This document shows, piece after piece, positions 61,218 through 64,000 of a stretch of 64,000 bases of DNA. The notes below the pieces were generated by a model. That model made no database searches and was not told the origin of the DNA. It saw only the letters and a list, made by a program, of their open reading frames with translations. Source of the DNA: JALORV01 sp963754065. Its GTDB lineage: Bacteria; Pseudomonadota; Gammaproteobacteria; Burkholderiales; Burkholderiaceae_F. The stretch is from assembly GCA_963754065.1 (NCBI GenBank), contig CAVWFH010000034.1, forward strand, positions 1 to 64,000, read 5' to 3'. The position numbers and the translations under genes were made by a program. Each line of letters starts with the position of its first letter. The stretch's first letter is position 1.

Positions 61218-62501
61218 CTAGGTTTCGACCCCGAAGACAATCGGCGGCAGCTCGCTTGTGGTCAAGTACTCAAATTCCGTCCGGAACTGCGCGACCGACA
61301 TTCCGGCCGTCGCGGCGATCTTCGCCAGCTTGAGGGGCTCCTCGAAGTCATCCCGCCTCAGCCGGATCATGTACCGACGGGCGATCGCGTAGCGTGTGGA
61401 ACGTATGTCGACCATCCGGATCCTTGCGCGGCCCGTCGCCGGATCGAGGAGTTCGCGGAATGGAACCGGGATGAAATTGCCCGCCTGGATCGAGATCATG
61501 GCGGCATTGCCACCCGACAGGAGGTACTTCGTTGCGCAATAGCCGAGGTCGCGGGTGTATTCCAGGTCGAAGGGAATCGGATCGGCGCATCTGAGCTCAT
61601 AGCCGATGTTTTTCTCGACGATCGTCGTGTCGATGCCCAGCTGCTTCAAGCGCGCCTGGACGGCGGTTTTGAGGAGCTCGCCGATGTTCACTTCCGCGAT
61701 CCGCACGTTTCCGTGTGCGTCGCGCTCGACCTTCGAAAGACCCCCAAGTACCTCAGGGTCCATGCCAAGAACGAGCCCTTCCGCAATGACCGCAAGTCCG
61801 TCGCGTCGTCCTTCGGACAGTCGCTTGATGATGGCGCACGCGAGCGTATCGACGATGGTCTCGAAACGTATCTGCTGTTCCAGAAACTCTTCACGGATCA
61901 GGGTCAGCGTGGCACCTGCGGCCTTACCGATGCCGAGGGCCAGGTGCCCCGCCGTTCGCCCCATGGCGATGACGAAGTACCAGCGCGACGTCGTCTTTGC
62001 GTCGACCATCAGGTTCTTGACGATCTCGACACCGTAATGGCGAGCGGTCTGGAAGCCGAACGTGTCGACGTAGGCCGGCAGGTCGAGGTCGTTGTCGATC
62101 GTCTTTGGGACATGGACGATCTGCAGGCGTCCGGCGGCCGCCTGCTCGAGCCTCATTGCCGAATAGGCCGTGTCATCGCCGCCGATCGTGATGAGCCGGG
62201 TGACGTTCAGGCGCAGCAGGGATTCGACGGCGTTCTCGAGAAACTTCGGGTCCTTCGTCGGGTTCGCGCGCGAGATGCCGATATGCGAGCCCCCGCGAAA
62301 ATGGATGCGTGAGACCTCATCAGTCGTGAGTGGGGTGACGTGGGTGACGTCACCCTTCATGATCCACTCGAAGCCGTCGCGGATACCGATGACTTCGACG
62401 CCTTCCAGAACCGCACGGATCGTCGCGGACGCTATGACACTGTTGATCCCGGGGGCGGGACCTCCGGCGACGAGGATGGCGAGATGCTGATGCTGGCTCA
62501 T
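61218..62501 (-). CDS. pfp: Pyrophosphate-dependent 6-phosphofructokinase
   Basis: 427 residues: AILVAGGPAPGINSVIASAT at the N-terminus, LITIGGDDTAYSA and VPKTIDNDLDLPAY. GGDD in place of GGDG at the phosphoryl-donor site marks use of PPi rather than ATP. This makes the fructose-6-phosphate / fructose-1,6-bisphosphate step reversible and ATP-sparing. MAMGRTAGHLALG-type and IAEGLVLG motifs are present. It is divergent from a class I aldolase that uses its product. Confidence 0.93.
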   Translation of the reverse strand: MSQHQHLAILVAGGPAPGINSVIASATIRAVLEGVEVIGIRDGFEWIMKGDVTHVTPLTTDEVSRIHFRGGSHIGISRANPTKDPKFLENAVESLLRLNVTRLITIGGDDTAYSAMRLEQAAAGRLQIVHVPKTIDNDLDLPAYVDTFGFQTARHYGVEIVKNLMVDAKTTSRWYFVIAMGRTAGHLALGIGKAAGATLTLIREEFLEQQIRFETIVDTLACAIIKRLSEGRRDGLAVIAEGLVLGMDPEVLGGLSKVERDAHGNVRIAEVNIGELLKTAVQARLKQLGIDTTIVEKNIGYELRCADPIPFDLEYTRDLGYCATKYLLSGGNAAMISIQAGNFIPVPFRELLDPATGRARIRMVDIRSTRYAIARRYMIRLRRDDFEEPLKLAKIAATAGMSVAQFRTEFEYLTTSELPPIVFGVET

Positions 62502-62695
62502 GGGGCGATACTCGCGCTCAGCTTACCCCGCTGGGTGGCGTGACGGATGAAACGGAGCGACGTCGCGGAATCCGAAAACTCGGACAGCACATTTCGCCCT
62601 CTGGCAAACGCCTCTCCCGGAACCGGCTCGACTCCACGGAGTGCGCTGGCGTCGGTAACGATGCACACTTGGCCCCTTGCAGGAAAGGACAACCG
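62502..62695. promoter_or_regulatory. Divergent regulatory region, pfp / class I aldolase
   Basis: About 195 bp with a leftward sigma-54-type element for pfp (62604). No equally good rightward element was found for the aldolase. GCAGGAAAGG serves as its ribosome-binding site. Confidence 0.45.
62604..62617 (-). promoter_or_regulatory. Sigma-54 element for pfp
   Basis: GGAGAGGCGTTTGC on the minus strand; good -12, fair -24. Predicted leader about 91 nt. Rightmost member of the set. Confidence 0.5.
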
Positions 62696-63721
62696 ATGAA
62701 CACTCAAAGCCAACTTCAGACAACAGTAGGAGCGCTGGTACAGAAGGGCAAAGGGATTCTGGCAGCCGACGAAAGCAGCCCCACGATCGCCAAGCGGTTC
62801 AACTCGATCGGCGTCGAGTCGACGGAGGAGAATCGACGAACCTATCGACACATGCTGCTGGCAACGCCCGGGCTCGGTGAATTCATCAGCGGTGTGATCC
62901 TCTATGAGGAAACATTGGGTCAGCGGGCGGACGACGGGTCTTCGATGTCTCAGTTGGCGACACGCCAGGGCATCGTGCCGGGGATCAAGGTCGACGCCGG
63001 CAAGATTCCTCTCGCTCGCGCCCCCGGTGACGAAATCACCCAGGGGCTGGACGGGCTGTCAAAGCGCCTTGATGGGTATCAGGCGCAAGGCGCGCGCTTT
63101 GCGAAATGGCGCGCCGTCTACAACGTGTCCGACACACTGCCGAGCCGACTTGCTGTCGAGGCCAATGCCGAAGCGCTGGCCCGCTACGCCGCAATTTGCC
63201 AGGAGCTCGGCATCGTGCCGATCGTTGAGCCCGAGGTCCTGATCGACGGCGACCACACCATCGAGCGCTGTGCCGAAGTCACCGAGGCCGTGCTGCACGA
63301 GGTGTTCCATGCACTGCATCGACATCGGGTCATTCTCGAGTACACGCTGCTGAAACCGAGCATGGTTGTGCCCGGCAAGGGGCACCCGCAACAGGCGACG
63401 CCGCCGGAAGTGGCCGCACATACGATCCGCATCCTGAGGCGCACGGTGCCGGCTGCCGTGCCGGGGATATTCTTCCTTTCCGGAGGTCAGACGCCTGCAG
63501 AAGCGACGGCGAATCTCGATGCGATGAACCGGCTCGGCGCGCAGCCATGGCAGTTGAGCTTCTCGTATGGGCGCGCGTTGCAGGACCCTGTCTTGAAGGC
63601 CTGGAAGGGACAAGCTGCCAATGCGAACGCGTCGCAAAGAGCACTGCTGAAACGCGCCCGGCTAAACGGCGCTGCGCGCGAAGGCAAGTACGTCGCGTCG
63701 CTGGAAGACTCGTCAGCCTGA
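62696..63721 (+). CDS. Class I fructose-bisphosphate aldolase
   Basis: 341 residues of the eukaryote-like class I aldolase: VQKGKGILAADESSPTIAKR, EENRRTYRHMLLATPGLGEF, the Schiff-base Lys in ILEYTLLKPSMVVPG, and LSGGQTPAEATANLDAMN. Metal-independent cleavage of fructose-1,6-bisphosphate, which suits oxidative or metal-limited conditions. GCAGGAAAGG precedes the ATG at 62696. It is divergent from pfp and convergent with the next gene, 34 bp away. Confidence 0.95.
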   Translation: MNTQSQLQTTVGALVQKGKGILAADESSPTIAKRFNSIGVESTEENRRTYRHMLLATPGLGEFISGVILYEETLGQRADDGSSMSQLATRQGIVPGIKVDAGKIPLARAPGDEITQGLDGLSKRLDGYQAQGARFAKWRAVYNVSDTLPSRLAVEANAEALARYAAICQELGIVPIVEPEVLIDGDHTIERCAEVTEAVLHEVFHALHRHRVILEYTLLKPSMVVPGKGHPQQATPPEVAAHTIRILRRTVPAAVPGIFFLSGGQTPAEATANLDAMNRLGAQPWQLSFSYGRALQDPVLKAWKGQAANANASQRALLKRARLNGAAREGKYVASLEDSSA

Positions 63722-63755
63722 AGCCCGTTGCCACCGAATGCGGGCGCAGGGGCGG

Positions 63756-64000
63756 TCAGTCAACTGGCCCCAGTGTCACGCGCACGCTGTGAGCCGCGGC
63801 ATCGTCCACCAGCGGAATGGTCAGTCCGGGCAGTTCCTTGCCATCGAATTCCACCCGAAGCACGCCGCGTGCGACGCCCTGAGGGTTATCGATCACGAAT
63901 TCGTACACGGAACGTTTCGCCCGATAGCGAATCTTGAAGCTGCGCCACTGCTCGGGAATACAGGGATCGATCAGGATCTCGTGACCGCGCAGCTTGAACC
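63756..64000 (-). CDS. GH94-type glycoside phosphorylase / cyclic beta-glucan synthase, 3' end only
   Basis: The last 80 or so codons of a minus-strand gene continuing beyond the window. It reads FKLRGHEILIDPCIPEQWRS, FKIRYRAKRSVYEFVIDN and ends KELPGLTIPLVDDAAAHSVR followed by a short tail. The P-CIP-W...YR-S-Y pattern and the closing IPLVDD-x-HxVRV are those of the C-terminal beta-sandwich of GH94 enzymes such as NdvB. Which member cannot be told from the fragment. Confidence 0.7.
   Translation of the reverse strand, partial: FKLRGHEILIDPCIPEQWRSFKIRYRAKRSVYEFVIDNPQGVARGVLRVEFDGKELPGLTIPLVDDAAAHSVRVTLGPVD

Noticed and set aside
1..64000. CRISPR arrays, tRNA or rRNA genes, insertion sequences, integrases
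   Set aside because: No regularly spaced direct repeats, cloverleaf-type sequences, rRNA segments or transposase/recombinase motifs were seen by eye; short or degenerate ones could be missed.

Overview
The window reads as one contiguous piece of a GC-rich betaproteobacterial chromosome, probably Burkholderiales or Rhodocyclales. The clues are gatCAB facing mreBCD, an MreC beginning MEYGPPPLF, and an rsmI/lppC/yraN/BON block. No rRNA, tRNA, CRISPR array or insertion sequence was found.

Left part (1-26.6 kb), housekeeping. gatC-gatA-TPR-gatB runs leftward. mreB-mreC-mreD runs rightward and mrdA-rodA-rlpA follows about 9 kb further on, so the rod-shape elongation genes are split. Between the two blocks sit a large palindromic repeat, a lipoprotein, and a two-gene operon. 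That operon encodes a 281-residue metacaspase and a 1917-residue protein with two alpha/beta-hydrolase domains, a CHAT protease domain and a helical-repeat tail. A ygbA-like gene lies upstream of it. After mrdA-rodA-rlpA come rsmI, an LppC-family gene, yraN, a BON lipoprotein, a second palindromic repeat, lemA and an HtpX-like M48 protease.

Right part (27-62.6 kb), a stress island. It holds many small envelope and stress genes: CsbD, YqjD/YqjE-like, BON, GlsB/YeaQ, DUF1328, entericidin, hemerythrin, two general-stress flavin-fold proteins, Ku-LigD end joining, HPII catalase, a phospholipase D/cardiolipin synthase, glycosyltransferases, a PAP2 phosphatase and a PPi-dependent phosphofructokinase. 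Reading upstream regions on the correct strand, I find a -24/-12 (sigma-54) element, GG-N8-TTGC, ahead of 23 transcription units. None was found ahead of the housekeeping genes checked in the first 27 kb. The island also encodes its own RpoN, an NtrC-type sigma-54 activator with a receiver domain, a sensor kinase whose membrane domain matches the plant/cyanobacterial ethylene receptor (all four key residues at identical spacing), and a hybrid kinase. I infer a sigma-54-driven general stress regulon, doing what RpoS or EcfG does elsewhere, clustered with its own regulators.

The right edge carries the divergent pair pfp / class I aldolase and the 3' end of a GH94-type gene. Three genes (rlpA, an AI-2E-type permease, the hybrid kinase) carry single-base frameshifts, and the gatB C-terminus departs from its family. 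These could be sequence errors or real decay.
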